DNA of 64,000 nucleotides from an uncultured Desulfobacteraceae bacterium (lineage in GTDB: Bacteria; Desulfobacterota; Desulfobacteria; Desulfobacterales; UBA5852). This document shows positions 53,142-62,579 of the stretch, in pieces. The position numbers and the translations under genes were made by a program. The first letter of the stretch is position 1, and every line of letters starts with the position of its first letter. The notes under the pieces were generated by a model. It was given only the letters and a program-made list of their open reading frames with translations. It was not told the origin of the DNA and ran no database searches. Where the stretch lies: NCBI GenBank assembly GCA_913060875.1, contig CAJXSL010000001.1, positions 826,464 through 890,463 of the forward strand. The letters are read 5' to 3'.

Positions 53142-54332
53142 ATGGTGAAGAATGGGATGATACGCGACAAGCGGCAGAAGATTCTGGATGCGGCCGAGAG
53201 CATCATGTCGGCCAAGGGGCGGGGCGCCACCATCAGTGAGATAAGCGCTGCCTCGGGCGTCACCGACTCGGTGCTCTACCACTATTTCAAGAATAAAGAG
53301 GACCTGCTTTTTTCCGTCACCCAGGAACGCCTCGGAGATGCGCTCGAAAAACTGGAGGAACAGCTCCAGGGCATCATGGATCCGGCCAGTCAGCTCAGCA
53401 AGCTGATATGGTTCCAGCTTTATTACCACGACACCCATCCCGACTATGCCAATCTCCTGTTGTTCGAATGCCGTTCAAGCAAAAGCTTCATGCAGCATGA
53501 GGCCTACAACCTGATCAAGCGCTGGTCGGATATCGGGCGCCGAATCATCACGCAGGGCATTGCGGAGGGCGCCTTCCGCCAGGATCTTTCCCTGGCGATT
53601 GTCCGGGATGCGGTTTTCGGGCTGGTGGATATGGAGAATATTCAGAGCCTGGCCGCCCGGGAGATCCCCCAGGCCAACACGGATCTGGATGCCATTCTGG
53701 ATCTCGTGCTGCCGATGATCCGGCCTGTAGCTGGGCCCTCGCCGCTGGCAGCCGACAAAGCCGGCCGGATTCTGGCCTCGGCCATGGACGTGTTCGCCGC
53801 CAAAGGCTACCAGAACGCCACGATCCAGGAGATTTCAAAATCGGCCGAGGTGTCGGAAGGCACCATCTATGAGTACTTCAAAAACAAGGAAGACCTGCTT
53901 TTTTCCACGCTTGAGCGGCAATTTCGGAACAACCTGGATTTGTTGGACGAGTTGTTCGAGGTCAGGACCCCCTTGCGTAAACTGAAGCGGTTCATGCGCT
54001 ACCATTTCACCGTTTACCTGACCCAGCCGGGATTTGTGAAGATCTTCCTGTTTGACGCGATTTACAACGCCCGTTTCTACACCTCCCATGCCTATCCGCC
54101 TTTCAAGCATTATATCGAAAGTGTCTATGAAATCCTGGACGAAGGCAAGCAGGACGGCAGTATTCGTCCGGAAATCGATAACCGTGTTTTCCGAAATCTT
54201 TTTATGGGTATTTTCAGCCACATGGCCCTCAGGTGGCTGTTCACTGAAAAAGGAAGCCAGACCGATAAAATCGAGGAGATCGATGCCGCCGTTTCCATGT
54301 TGAGCCGGGCCGTTGCCGCAGCAGACCGTTAA
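53142..54332 (+). CDS. Fused double TetR-family transcriptional regulator
   Basis: This 396-aa protein has two complete TetR DNA-binding domains in one chain. The first (about residues 6-58) has KILDAAESIMSAKG and SVLYHYFKNKEDLLFS. The second (about 204-254) has RILASAMDVFAAKGYQNATI and GTIYEYFKNKEDLLFS. Each is followed by its own helical ligand/dimer domain. A usual TetR is about 200 aa, so this is a tandem fusion that could act as a pseudo-dimer. It diverges from the catabolic cluster and precedes a CoA ligase gene on the same strand. Its ligand is likely an acyl-CoA of the pathway. The start is the first plausible ATG; ATG 53157 is possible. Confidence 0.88.
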   Translation: MVKNGMIRDKRQKILDAAESIMSAKGRGATISEISAASGVTDSVLYHYFKNKEDLLFSVTQERLGDALEKLEEQLQGIMDPASQLSKLIWFQLYYHDTHPDYANLLLFECRSSKSFMQHEAYNLIKRWSDIGRRIITQGIAEGAFRQDLSLAIVRDAVFGLVDMENIQSLAAREIPQANTDLDAILDLVLPMIRPVAGPSPLAADKAGRILASAMDVFAAKGYQNATIQEISKSAEVSEGTIYEYFKNKEDLLFSTLERQFRNNLDLLDELFEVRTPLRKLKRFMRYHFTVYLTQPGFVKIFLFDAIYNARFYTSHAYPPFKHYIESVYEILDEGKQDGSIRPEIDNRVFRNLFMGIFSHMALRWLFTEKGSQTDKIEEIDAAVSMLSRAVAAADR

Positions 54333-54466
54333 ATGGATCCCGCGACCCTGAAACCGGGTCATCGTGGGCGCGCTGCCGGCCGTTTCTTCTTGCCGTTATC
54401 GTCGGGCGACCTTAGGTATTGATTGCGCTACCGGGCCGGGATACCGCCCAGAAAGGAGCCTCCCCA

Positions 54467-56050
54467 ATGAACGTTGCCATGACGCCCAGCCGCATTCTGA
54501 AACGTGCCGTAAAGCTTTACCCGGAGAAAATTGCTGTTGTGGACGGCGAAGTCCGCTGGACCTATCGCGAGGTGGAAAAACGCGTCAACAAGGTGTTTCA
54601 CGCCTTTCAAAACGCCGGGGTTTCCGAAGGGGGCCGGATTGCCATCCTGGACTACAATTCCTATCGGTACATGGAATTGTACTACGGCATGGCGCCCACC
54701 GGCCGGGTTCTCCTGCCGCTGAACATCCGGCTTTCGGCCGAGGAATATACCTATATCCTCAATGATGCCGAGGCGGAAATCATCATTTTTCAGGCCGATT
54801 TCAAACCCATGGTGGCCAGGATCAAAGACGACCTGACCCACGTCAAACAGTTCCTCATTGCCGAAGGGCCGGCGGATGAGCCCTGGATCACGGGCACCTA
54901 TGAGGCCGTCATGGAAGAAGCCTCATCCGAACCGGTGGACACCATGGTCGCGGACGAAGATGCGGTTTTGAATCTCTACTACACCAGCGGCACGACCGGC
55001 CATCCCAAAGGCGTCATGCTCACGCACCGGAATATTTACGCCAATGCCCTGACCACCATTATTGCCTTCAAACTCGAAGATGCCACCGTCTGGTACCACA
55101 TCGCGCCCTTGTTCCATCTCGCCGATGCCTTCTTTATCTGGGCGGTGACCTATCAAGGGGGCCGGCATGTCATGCAGCGCGTGTTCGACCCGGTGGCGGT
55201 GCTCGAGACGATTCAGAATGAAAAGATCTCGGCCGCGATGATGGTGCCGACCATGGTCAATTTCCTGCTCAATGTGCCTGATATGCAAAAATATGATCTG
55301 TCGCCTCTTAAATGGATCATGATCGGGGGGGCGCCCATGTCGCCCGCCAATGCCAAGCGCATGATGGAGCAGTTGGGGTGCCTCTATGTCTCGGGCTACG
55401 GGCTGACGGAAACCTGCCCGCTGCTGACAGTGGGCAACATCAAGGACACGCTCCTGAACCTGCCGGAGGAGGAGCAGCTCGGTTACCTGACGCGCACCGG
55501 TTTGGAGGTTCCGGGCGTGGACTTGAAGGTCGTGGATTCCGATGGCAATGAGGTTCCCCGCGACGGCCAGAGTGTGGGGGAAATCATCGTACAGGGCGAC
55601 AATGTCATGAGGGGCTACTGGAAACAGCCGGATGAAACCGCCAAGGCGATCCGGGGGGGCTATTTCTACACGGGCGACCTGGCCACGGTGGATGCCGAAG
55701 GGTATGTCCTCATCGTCGACCGCGCCAAAGACATCATTATCAGCGGAGGGGAAAATATTTCTTCCGTCGAGGTGGAGAACGCCCTTTACCGGCATGAAGC
55801 TGTTCTGGAATGTGCGGTGATTGCCAAACCGGATGAAAAATGGGGCGAGGTGCCCCGGGCGGTGGTCGCCCTGAAGCCAGGGGAGGAGGCCACGGAACAG
55901 GAATTGATCGCTTTTTGCCGGGAGCGCCTGGCCACCTTCAAGGCGCCCAAGGAGATCGCGTTTGTCGCCGAGCTGCCCAAAACCGGATCGGGAAAAATTC
56001 TGAAGACCAATCTCAGACAGACGTTCAACAAGGATTCCGGGTCTGACTAG
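54467..56050 (+). CDS. Long-chain-type acyl-CoA ligase (AMP-forming)
   Basis: This 527-aa adenylating enzyme has the P-loop LYYTSGTTGHPKGVML (about residue 170), VSGYGLTETCPLL, the hinge aspartate YFYTGDLATVDAEGYVLIV and the catalytic Lys in KTGSGKILKTNL. The ATG at 54467 has AAAGGAG; the earlier frame start at 54419 is rejected. It is 134 bases after the double-TetR gene. It probably activates the acid imported by the Liv system. The stop codon TAG is formed where TA meets the first base of the MITE. Confidence 0.93.
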   Translation: MNVAMTPSRILKRAVKLYPEKIAVVDGEVRWTYREVEKRVNKVFHAFQNAGVSEGGRIAILDYNSYRYMELYYGMAPTGRVLLPLNIRLSAEEYTYILNDAEAEIIIFQADFKPMVARIKDDLTHVKQFLIAEGPADEPWITGTYEAVMEEASSEPVDTMVADEDAVLNLYYTSGTTGHPKGVMLTHRNIYANALTTIIAFKLEDATVWYHIAPLFHLADAFFIWAVTYQGGRHVMQRVFDPVAVLETIQNEKISAAMMVPTMVNFLLNVPDMQKYDLSPLKWIMIGGAPMSPANAKRMMEQLGCLYVSGYGLTETCPLLTVGNIKDTLLNLPEEEQLGYLTRTGLEVPGVDLKVVDSDGNEVPRDGQSVGEIIVQGDNVMRGYWKQPDETAKAIRGGYFYTGDLATVDAEGYVLIVDRAKDIIISGGENISSVEVENALYRHEAVLECAVIAKPDEKWGEVPRAVVALKPGEEATEQELIAFCRERLATFKAPKEIAFVAELPKTGSGKILKTNLRQTFNKDSGSD

Positions 56051-56267
56051 AAGCTATCTCAAAAAAGTTTTTTCGCCCGATATCGGCGTTGTGCCCTCGT
56101 CTCAAGTCCTCGACATACTACAGTATGTACCCCAGGGGCACTTCCTTCGGGGCGCCTATGCGGGTTGCACCCACCGTTGAGGGCTTGATCAGATGGGAAG
56201 TCCCGCTTTACGGGAATTCTCGGCCACGCCGTATCTCGAACGAAAACCCTAATTTTGAGATGGCTTC
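56050..56267. mobile_element. MITE 1, copy b (218 bp, TA target duplication)
   Basis: This has the same length and orientation as copy a at 44301, with inverted ends GAAGCTATCTCAAAA and TTTTGAGATGGCTTC (14 of 15 paired) and TA on both sides (56048-56049, 56268-56269). It begins at the last base of the ligase stop codon. It shows internal hairpins and no open frame of its own. Confidence 0.88.
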
Positions 56268-56285
56268 TATAAAGAAAATGTCCGG

Positions 56286-56425
56286 GAATCAACCCGAACA
56301 TTTCACGCGTCCGCGATGTCCATTGGCAAGCCCCTGATAACACGGCCAATGGGTATCCCGGGCGTGCCCGTCGTGCGATTTTTCACCCGTGTCAATCTGT
56401 GCTCATCTGTGTCCCGCCTGATTGT
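56286..56425. repeat. Intergenic repeat, second copy of the 18.9-kb type plus ACACGGAT remnant
   Basis: The sequence ATTTCACGCGTCCGCGATGT, then CATTGGCAAG and GGCCAATGGGTATCCCGGGC, matches 18.88-18.99 kb. It is followed by GTGCTCATCTGTGTCCC, a reverse-orientation piece of the ACACGGAT family. Confidence 0.6.
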
Positions 56426-56516
56426 TTCATGTCAACTTTACAGCCGCTTCCCACGTCATACCGATCAAACAGGCCATATGGCTCTGTTCTCAAACCCCGG
56501 AACGAAGGAGACCATC

Positions 56517-56999
56517 ATGACACGGAAGCTCTTATTTATTGGTATCGCGCTGTTTGGAATCACCTTGGCTTTTGGGAGCAACGCCTGGGCTGATCGTGAC
56601 AGGGGCGATAGAGGGCACCGAAACGACAGAGGCTACCACCACAAGCACAAGAACCCGCCGGGACATCATTCCGGATGGCACAAAGGCAAGGGTAATCCGC
56701 ACAGGGACCGCTCCCAGCATCGCAAGGCGTATCGCCATAGGGATCGGGATCATCGTTGGGACCGTGATAGACATCACCGTCGGGACCGCGATCACCATTA
56801 CAGAGGGCGCCATCACCGCAAGCGCGTAGCGGAAAAGCACGTCTATCATCATTACCCCAAGCGTCACAGGCACGTGGAAAAACATGTCTATCATCATTAC
56901 CCCAAACGCCATCGTCATTTCGGCGATCGTTTCAACATCGCTGTTTCGGTGATCGATGAATTTTTTGGCGTTGGCGTGGCCGTAAGCGGATCACGCTGA
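56517..56999 (+). CDS. Secreted His/Arg-rich protein with a duplicated 15-residue unit
   Basis: This 160-aa protein starts with a clear signal peptide (KLLFIGIALFGITLAFGSNA, cut near AWA). The mature part is made mostly of His, Arg, Asp, Lys and Tyr. Near the end the unit EKHVYHHYPKRHRH occurs twice in a row, and the C-terminus is hydrophobic (FNIAVSVIDEFFGVGVAV). It could bind metals or nucleic acid in the envelope. No family is recognised. AAGGAG precedes the ATG at 56517; the open frame extends upstream but that part is not coding. Confidence 0.7.
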   Translation: MTRKLLFIGIALFGITLAFGSNAWADRDRGDRGHRNDRGYHHKHKNPPGHHSGWHKGKGNPHRDRSQHRKAYRHRDRDHRWDRDRHHRRDRDHHYRGRHHRKRVAEKHVYHHYPKRHRHVEKHVYHHYPKRHRHFGDRFNIAVSVIDEFFGVGVAVSGSR

Positions 57000-58331
57000 T
57001 TCGGGACCACCCGGGGGGGCATCCCTGCCCCCCCGACCCTTTCCATACAACTTCCCCCATGCTTAGCATGCATACGGGCTTCAGCCCGAATATTTCATCG
57101 TAGATTCAAATTTGGATTGTGCAAATGTTCCGTTAACTGACGCAAGGCATTAAACGCGTGAAATATCCGGGGTTAGGTGGGGCAAGATCCCGTTCATCTT
57201 GCCCCGTACGCCAAGGAGGAGGAAAAATCGTTAGACGGTAATCAAGGAGCCGGGTAGCAAAAAATCTTTCGGTGAGGTTGTCAGGCTACCGTGTATGATG
57301 ACGACTCCCTGATCACCACTTGGTAAAGTAGCAATCACCGTGCCAGTGTTGCCGGTTCCGGATTACCTTCAGAATTACAGCGAGATAGAAAATATAACGT
57401 CAATCAAAAATTACTTATATGACGGGAATTGTCAGTGAAAGTGCCGTGATGTGTCATGAACCGACCTCAAAAAAATCCAAGTGCCCCTGGCGGCGTTCTG
57501 GGCCAGCTCATAATGCTCACTTGTGAAAAAAGTGCCAAGCTCAAAGCGTCAAGCTGAAAGGGGATGGCGCTGCGCTCAAGAGCAAAGACTTCAGAGATTT
57601 TGTCGGCCACTGATTGACACAGATGTACACGGATATCGGAACACAGCGCACTAGTTTACCCCAGGTATTTCACGCGTTAGAGGGATTCATTTGCACTGCA
57701 TCCAGGAGCGCCGCCGTTTTTTTGCTAACGCAAGCTCCTGGGCGCGCCGGAAATGGATGTTTTGGGCGCGCTTGCAGGGTGAAATGTTCATCCCCCTTCA
57801 TTCCTTCAAACTCTGCCCCCCTGTCACGAATCACATGAACTCAGAAAAGTTACGGTGAGGGATTTTGGGCGGGAATTGACGGGATCGGGTGGGAATTGCT
57901 GGGAAATATAAATAGTTAGGCGTCCAGAGGCGGCGGGTGTGGGGCAGGAAAACAAAGAATCAGAAAAGTTACCTAAAATTCCTCCGTTTGATCCGTTTTT
58001 TACACTTAAAATCAGAAAACTTTTAGAAAAACAAGCTCATAGGCGTTGAAGAAGCGGCTGATGACCGTACTATTGAGCGCTTTGTTTGGTCTTTTGTTTT
58101 TCTTGCCGAGCGCAACGGCGTCTGCCTCACCCCTTGATGGTTTCTTTTGAGGAGCCCATGACTTTGGGAACATTGATTATAATCAAGGACGTCAAAAGAC
58201 CTGTCGGCATTGCGATTAAGATAAAAGCAGATAATAATTGGAGTATCTATTGATCTGGAATATCGGTTTAAAGTGACAACCATGGCTATTGAATGTGGAA
58301 GTCGAGAAAAGTCTCTTTCGTGGATATCGCG
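57000..58331. other. Gene-poor repeat-rich region of about 1.3 kb
   Basis: I see no convincing gene. It holds an inverted pair ATATTTCA (57089) / ACGCGTGAAATATCCGG (57155), a related CGCGTTAGAG to GTGAAATGTTC block at 57668-57790, a TCAAAGCGTCAAGCTGAAAG piece at 57540 that recurs near 59230 and 63005, and TCAGAAAAGTTAC twice (57841, 57961). A 29-codon frame at 58061-58150 looks like a signal peptide but is not supported. Confidence 0.55.
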
Positions 58332-59102
58332 ATGAATCTTTTTAAGACATACGTGGGGATCGACTATTCAGGCGCTAGGACAGCTGTGTCGCGAAACAGG
58401 GGCCTCCAGGTATTTCAGGCGACCTCGACTGCCAATCCCATGCGGGTAAAACCACCGGCGGGCAAGAAATGGAATTGGACCCGAAAGGAAGTCGCCCATT
58501 GGTGCCTTGAGCAACTTAAGGGCGGCGATCCCGTCATCATCGGGATCGATCATGGGTTTTCATTCCCCATGCGCTACATGGAGCGCTACCGGATCACCGA
58601 CTGGGATCAATTCCTGGAAGACTTCCAGCAGCACTGGCCCACGGACCAGGACGATCGCTCGGTCGAGTCCCTCCGCCATGGCAACAAACGCACCGGCCGG
58701 CATACTGATTTCCGGCTGACCGAGAACTGGACCTCGTCGGCCCAGAGTGTCTTCAAACTCGATGGCGCCGGCACGGTGGGCAAATCCACCCACTGCGGCA
58801 TTCCCTGGCTGCGGTTTATTCGGCGAAATGCCGACCCTGCCAACCGGCCCCATTTCTGGCCCTTCGACGGCTTCGACATCCCACCCGGCACATCCGTCAT
58901 CGCCGAAATCTTCCCCTCCATTTTGCGCAAGCGCTATCCCCGGCGGTACAAGACCACCGATGAGCACGACGCCATGTGCGTGACCCAGTGGGTGAAAGAC
59001 ATGGATACGCGCGGTCATTTGACCACCTATTTCAACCCGCCCCTGACCGATGAAGAACGCGAAACTGCCAGGCTGGAAGGGTGGATACTGGGGATCTACT
59101 GA
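58332..59102 (+). CDS. DUF429-like RNase H-fold protein
   Basis: This 256-aa soluble protein opens with YVGIDYSGARTAV, has a second acidic strand VIIGIDHGFSFP, then VIAEIFPSILRKRYP and DEHDAMCVTQW near the end. The spaced Asp/Glu residues on predicted strands match the pattern of DUF429, which has an RNase H-like fold and is a predicted nuclease. Activity is unproven. The ATG at 58332 is chosen because it begins the conserved first strand; the ribosome site is weak. Flanked by repeat-rich gaps, it appears to stand alone. Confidence 0.7.
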   Translation: MNLFKTYVGIDYSGARTAVSRNRGLQVFQATSTANPMRVKPPAGKKWNWTRKEVAHWCLEQLKGGDPVIIGIDHGFSFPMRYMERYRITDWDQFLEDFQQHWPTDQDDRSVESLRHGNKRTGRHTDFRLTENWTSSAQSVFKLDGAGTVGKSTHCGIPWLRFIRRNADPANRPHFWPFDGFDIPPGTSVIAEIFPSILRKRYPRRYKTTDEHDAMCVTQWVKDMDTRGHLTTYFNPPLTDEERETARLEGWILGIY

Positions 59103-59391
59103 ACGGAGTTTCTCGCCGGGCCGTGAAGGCCCCTATGATCTATAAATGGGACACAGATGAACGCGGGTAAACACTGATTCTCGGGCAATTCTTTCGCGTT
59201 TCGTTTTTATGGAAAAATCCCCAAGCTCAAAGTTTCAAGCTGAAAGAGCCGGCTTCGTTCAATAAGAATATTGGAGAATCAGTCGGGCACAGAATTCTAC
59301 AGAATCATCTCCGAATGAACCTTTTGGCGTCCTATCGCAACATAGGTTCAAGACCATTCAATATTCACTTTCGATGATAAGGAGATGAATC
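59103..59391. repeat. Repeat-containing gap before the low-complexity secreted protein
   Basis: It contains GGGACACAGATGAACGCGGG (59148) and a CCAAGCTCAAAGTTTCAAGC block (59221), both shared with the 62.9-63.1 kb gap. No gene is seen. Confidence 0.6.
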
Positions 59392-60702
59392 ATGACACCC
59401 ACCAGGAAAGCAGTGATCGTCCTTTCGGCTTCCTTCCTGATGTCTTTCGCCGCACCTGGTTTCAGCGCGGAAAAAGGCGGGCCGGCCAAGACGGCCGCAC
59501 GGTCGATGGTGGTGAAAAAGGCTGCCGCGGCAACCGTTCGCAAACCCGCTGCGCGCCAGGCCGGTCAGGTGGCCAAGACTCCGGTGACGGCCGCCGCCCG
59601 GGTGAAACTGACGGGGCTGAAGGCGCCCCGGCGTAAGGCCTCGCCGGCAGGTCTTCGTGACGTTAACCTGGAAGACCGCGTCACCCGCAACCCCGGCGGC
59701 ATCAAGCTGCCGGGCAGCGGAAACGGGCTGATGCCCGAGCATGTACGTCGCCTCAAGGACCGAATGGACATGGAAAGGGCCCGCTTTAGGGACCGGGAAC
59801 TGGGGGTGAAGACCCCGTTGCCCGACGGCATCGATCCACGGCGCGTTCCCGGGCGCGGGTGTCCGAACCGAAGCGGCGAGGAGGGGCTCGATACCTCCTA
59901 CCCGCCGGGGGATCGGGACCGGGAGAATTATATTGCCGGTGTGAAGCAGGAGTGGCGCGAGTCGGGAGTCATGCCGCCGGAAGGCATGGATGAAAGCAGG
60001 GCCGGACTGATCGAATACGAAGATGGCGATTTCGCATGGATCGAAGGCGATACGCGGATGGGACCGGACGACGAGACGGTCAACTGGGGGACGCTGGCCC
60101 CGGTGGACAGCGACGGCGGTGACGAAAAGGGCACCAAGGAAAACGCGGCGGTGGGCGATGAAGACGTCATGGACGAGGATGCCGTGGATGTCAAGAAGGA
60201 TCCCGAACCCGAAGGGGACGACCCGGACGAGATGCTTTCCCCGGCCAGCCGTTACCGGGAGGTCATGGCCAATGTCCAGCAGGCCCACCGGATGCAGGAT
60301 GCGGGCCGGGGGGATGGCCGCGGTGGCGGCAGCGGCGGTCCGGGCACCGATCCGAATGAGATCCAGCGGCGGAAAAAACTCAACGACATGTGGGGCGCCA
60401 CCCATGTGGTCCCCTACGCGGTCGCCCCGGTGGACCCGGAAGATGGTGGGCCGGATGAGGCCGGCAGCCCGGTTGGCGCAGAGGTGGCGGCATTTGCGAA
60501 CGGATACGCTCACCAGCCCACGCCGGACGGAGACGATCCGGACGATCCGCGCGCCGGCGGTGGTGAAGGAACTCTTCGCGGCCAGGCCAGCCTTGGTGAT
60601 GGACAGAGCGCGACCTTGAAAAGCCGTGCGGCCGGATCCGCTTTCTCGCCGGCGATCGGCGACGATGGCGGACCGACCGGACCGGGCGGCCCGGAATTCT
60701 AA
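59392..60702 (+). CDS. Secreted low-complexity protein of unknown function
   Basis: This 436-aa protein has a signal peptide (AVIVLSASFLMSFAAPGFSA) and a composition dominated by Gly, Asp, Pro, Ala and Arg. The first 100 residues are basic. The middle has an acidic Glu/Asp stretch (DEDVMDEDAVDVKKDPEPEG), and the end is Gly/Pro-rich (GDDGGPTGPGGPEF). No domain is recognised. There are only two Cys residues at most. It is probably largely disordered and exported to the envelope or outside. AAGGAG precedes the ATG. It stands alone between repeat-rich gaps. Confidence 0.65.
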   Translation: MTPTRKAVIVLSASFLMSFAAPGFSAEKGGPAKTAARSMVVKKAAAATVRKPAARQAGQVAKTPVTAAARVKLTGLKAPRRKASPAGLRDVNLEDRVTRNPGGIKLPGSGNGLMPEHVRRLKDRMDMERARFRDRELGVKTPLPDGIDPRRVPGRGCPNRSGEEGLDTSYPPGDRDRENYIAGVKQEWRESGVMPPEGMDESRAGLIEYEDGDFAWIEGDTRMGPDDETVNWGTLAPVDSDGGDEKGTKENAAVGDEDVMDEDAVDVKKDPEPEGDDPDEMLSPASRYREVMANVQQAHRMQDAGRGDGRGGGSGGPGTDPNEIQRRKKLNDMWGATHVVPYAVAPVDPEDGGPDEAGSPVGAEVAAFANGYAHQPTPDGDDPDDPRAGGGEGTLRGQASLGDGQSATLKSRAAGSAFSPAIGDDGGPTGPGGPEF

Positions 60703-60950
60703 CGCCACCTCAGACCAGGGCGAAGGCGGCCGCCGTGCTAAATGGAGCTGATCGGAGGCCTTCTCGCCAGGCCTGTGTCAAGCTTGGCCAGTGGGACACG
60801 GATGGTCACAGATGAGGGCTGGCAGGGGTGTTTCAATTTCCGGTTTCCCTGGAGCCGGAAATTGAAACGAATCGCTTAGCCAAAAGCCGAAAACGCTGTC
60901 TCTTGTTTTTCTGTGCCCCTTGCCGCATTGCCTGTGGCGCAAAGAAGGGG
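60703..60950. repeat. Intergenic repeats between the secreted protein and rnj
   Basis: It holds GGGACACGGATGGTCACAGA at 60782 and an inverted pair CAATTTCCGG / CCGGAAATTG at about 60834-60865, which is the inner hairpin of the CGCAAAG element. As the two genes converge here, the hairpin could help end both transcripts. Confidence 0.55.
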
Positions 60951-62579
60951 TTACACCCGGACGACGTGGGGCAAAATGACCGGTCGGGACTGGGTCTGGT
61001 GGTAGAAAAAGTCCTGCAGGGGCTTGCGGATGCTGTCCTGGTGGCGACAGCCGTTTTTCTTCAAGGACCGCTTCAGGGTGCGCTTGGCCTTTTCCATCAT
61101 ACCCTTTGAGGCATCCATCTGCAGGAACCCCTGGCTGATCAGCCGGACCTCCCCGGCCAACCGGCGCTGCCGGTCCACGGGCACATAGCACATCACCAAC
61201 CCGTTTTGGGACAGGCGCTCCCGGTCCCGCACGACCCGCTCGCCGATCTCGCCGACCAGGGAGCCATCCACGTATACATCATCGACAGACACCGGTCCTG
61301 CCAGCCAGGCGCGCTGCCCGTCGCTGACCCATGTCGCCCCGTTTTCCAGGACAAAAATGGCGTCGGGATCCAGGCCGCTTTGCTGCGCCAGGCGGGCATG
61401 CAGATGCAGGTGACGGGTTTCGCCGTGCACAGGGATCAAAAAGCGCGGCCGGACCGCTTCCAGCATGATGCGCATGTCTTCGCGGCTGCCGTGACCGGAG
61501 ACGTGTACGGTCGCCAGCTTGTCGTAGACAACGTTTGCACCGCGGCGAAACAGGTTGTTGAGCATCCGGCCGACATCTTCTTCGTTGCCTTCGATGGCGC
61601 CGCCGGAAATGACGATCGTGTCGCCCGCATGCACCTGGACGTCGCGATGCACGCCGCGGGCCATGCGGTTGAGAGCGGAATTGGGCTCGCCCTGTGAGCC
61701 GGTCGATAAAATCACGAGTTTGCCCGGCGGCACCTTCGTTTTGATGTCCACCAGCATTCCCGCGGGAATTTTAAGGTAGCCCAGGGCTTGCGCCAGTTCG
61801 GTATTCTGGATGAGGCTGCGCCCGGTCAGGGCAAGTTTGCGCTGGTGCTTGGCCGCAAGGTTGACGATCTCCTGAAAACGCGCCAGCACCGAAGCGAAGG
61901 TGGCAATAATGATACGGCTGCCGCGGGCCTCGGTAAAAATAGTGTCCAGGGCCGACGTCACCAGCTGCTCGGTGGGGGTGCGGCCCGGTCGGTCGGCATT
62001 GGTGCTGTCCGCCAGCAATGCGAGCACGCCGTTGGGGGTCAATGCCTTCAGCCGCTTCAAATCAGTGGTGCGGCCGCCGGCCGGCGTTTCATCCAGCTTG
62101 TAATCACCCGTATGCACGACCGCGCCCACCGGGGTGTCGATGACAAGTCCCACGGAAGCGGGAATGGAGTGCGCTACGGCAAAGGGGCTCACCCGGAAGG
62201 GGCCCAGATGAATCGTCTGCCGATCGTCGAAACGCTCCAGCGCCACATGGTCCAGACCCGCCTCTTCCAGTTGGCGCCCCACCATGCCCAAGGTCAAATC
62301 CGTGCCGTAAACGGGGACATCCACCTGCTTGAGCAGGTAGGAAAGGCCGCCGATGTGATCCAGGTGGCCATGGGTCAGCACGATCCCGCGCAACATGGCC
62401 TGGTTCTCGATAATGTAATCGAAGTCGGGCAGCACGAGATCGATTCCGTACAAATCGTTTTCCGGGAACATGATCCCGCAATCGACGATGATCATGTTGC
62501 GGCCGTATTCGAGCAAGGTCATGTTCTTGCCGATTTCACCCAGGCCGCCGATGGGAATAATTTTTAAACGTTTACGCAT
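60951..62579 (-). CDS. rnj: Ribonuclease J (metallo-beta-lactamase / beta-CASP)
   Basis: This 542-aa RNA-processing enzyme of the RNase J family has combined endo- and 5'-exonuclease activity. Metal-binding motifs are LTHGHLDHIGG (about residue 74) and HTGDYKLDETP. The beta-CASP domain has STNADRPGRTPTE and ATFASVLARFQE, and SGHGSREDM and IPVHGETRHLHLHA complete the site. The length fits RNase J. GGAGAAG precedes the ATG. Convergent with the secreted-protein gene. It is a housekeeping mRNA- and rRNA-maturation enzyme. Confidence 0.95.
   Translation of the reverse strand: MRKRLKIIPIGGLGEIGKNMTLLEYGRNMIIVDCGIMFPENDLYGIDLVLPDFDYIIENQAMLRGIVLTHGHLDHIGGLSYLLKQVDVPVYGTDLTLGMVGRQLEEAGLDHVALERFDDRQTIHLGPFRVSPFAVAHSIPASVGLVIDTPVGAVVHTGDYKLDETPAGGRTTDLKRLKALTPNGVLALLADSTNADRPGRTPTEQLVTSALDTIFTEARGSRIIIATFASVLARFQEIVNLAAKHQRKLALTGRSLIQNTELAQALGYLKIPAGMLVDIKTKVPPGKLVILSTGSQGEPNSALNRMARGVHRDVQVHAGDTIVISGGAIEGNEEDVGRMLNNLFRRGANVVYDKLATVHVSGHGSREDMRIMLEAVRPRFLIPVHGETRHLHLHARLAQQSGLDPDAIFVLENGATWVSDGQRAWLAGPVSVDDVYVDGSLVGEIGERVVRDRERLSQNGLVMCYVPVDRQRRLAGEVRLISQGFLQMDASKGMMEKAKRTLKRSLKKNGCRHQDSIRKPLQDFFYHQTQSRPVILPHVVRV

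Noticed and set aside
57470-57560. Minus-strand segment reading EHYELAQNAARGTWIF as a possible gene fragment
   Set aside because: Only about 20 residues look protein-like and no family could be named.
58061-58150. 29-codon frame resembling a signal peptide ending SASPLDGFF
   Set aside because: No ribosome site, very short, and an overlapping frame is equally open; likely chance.
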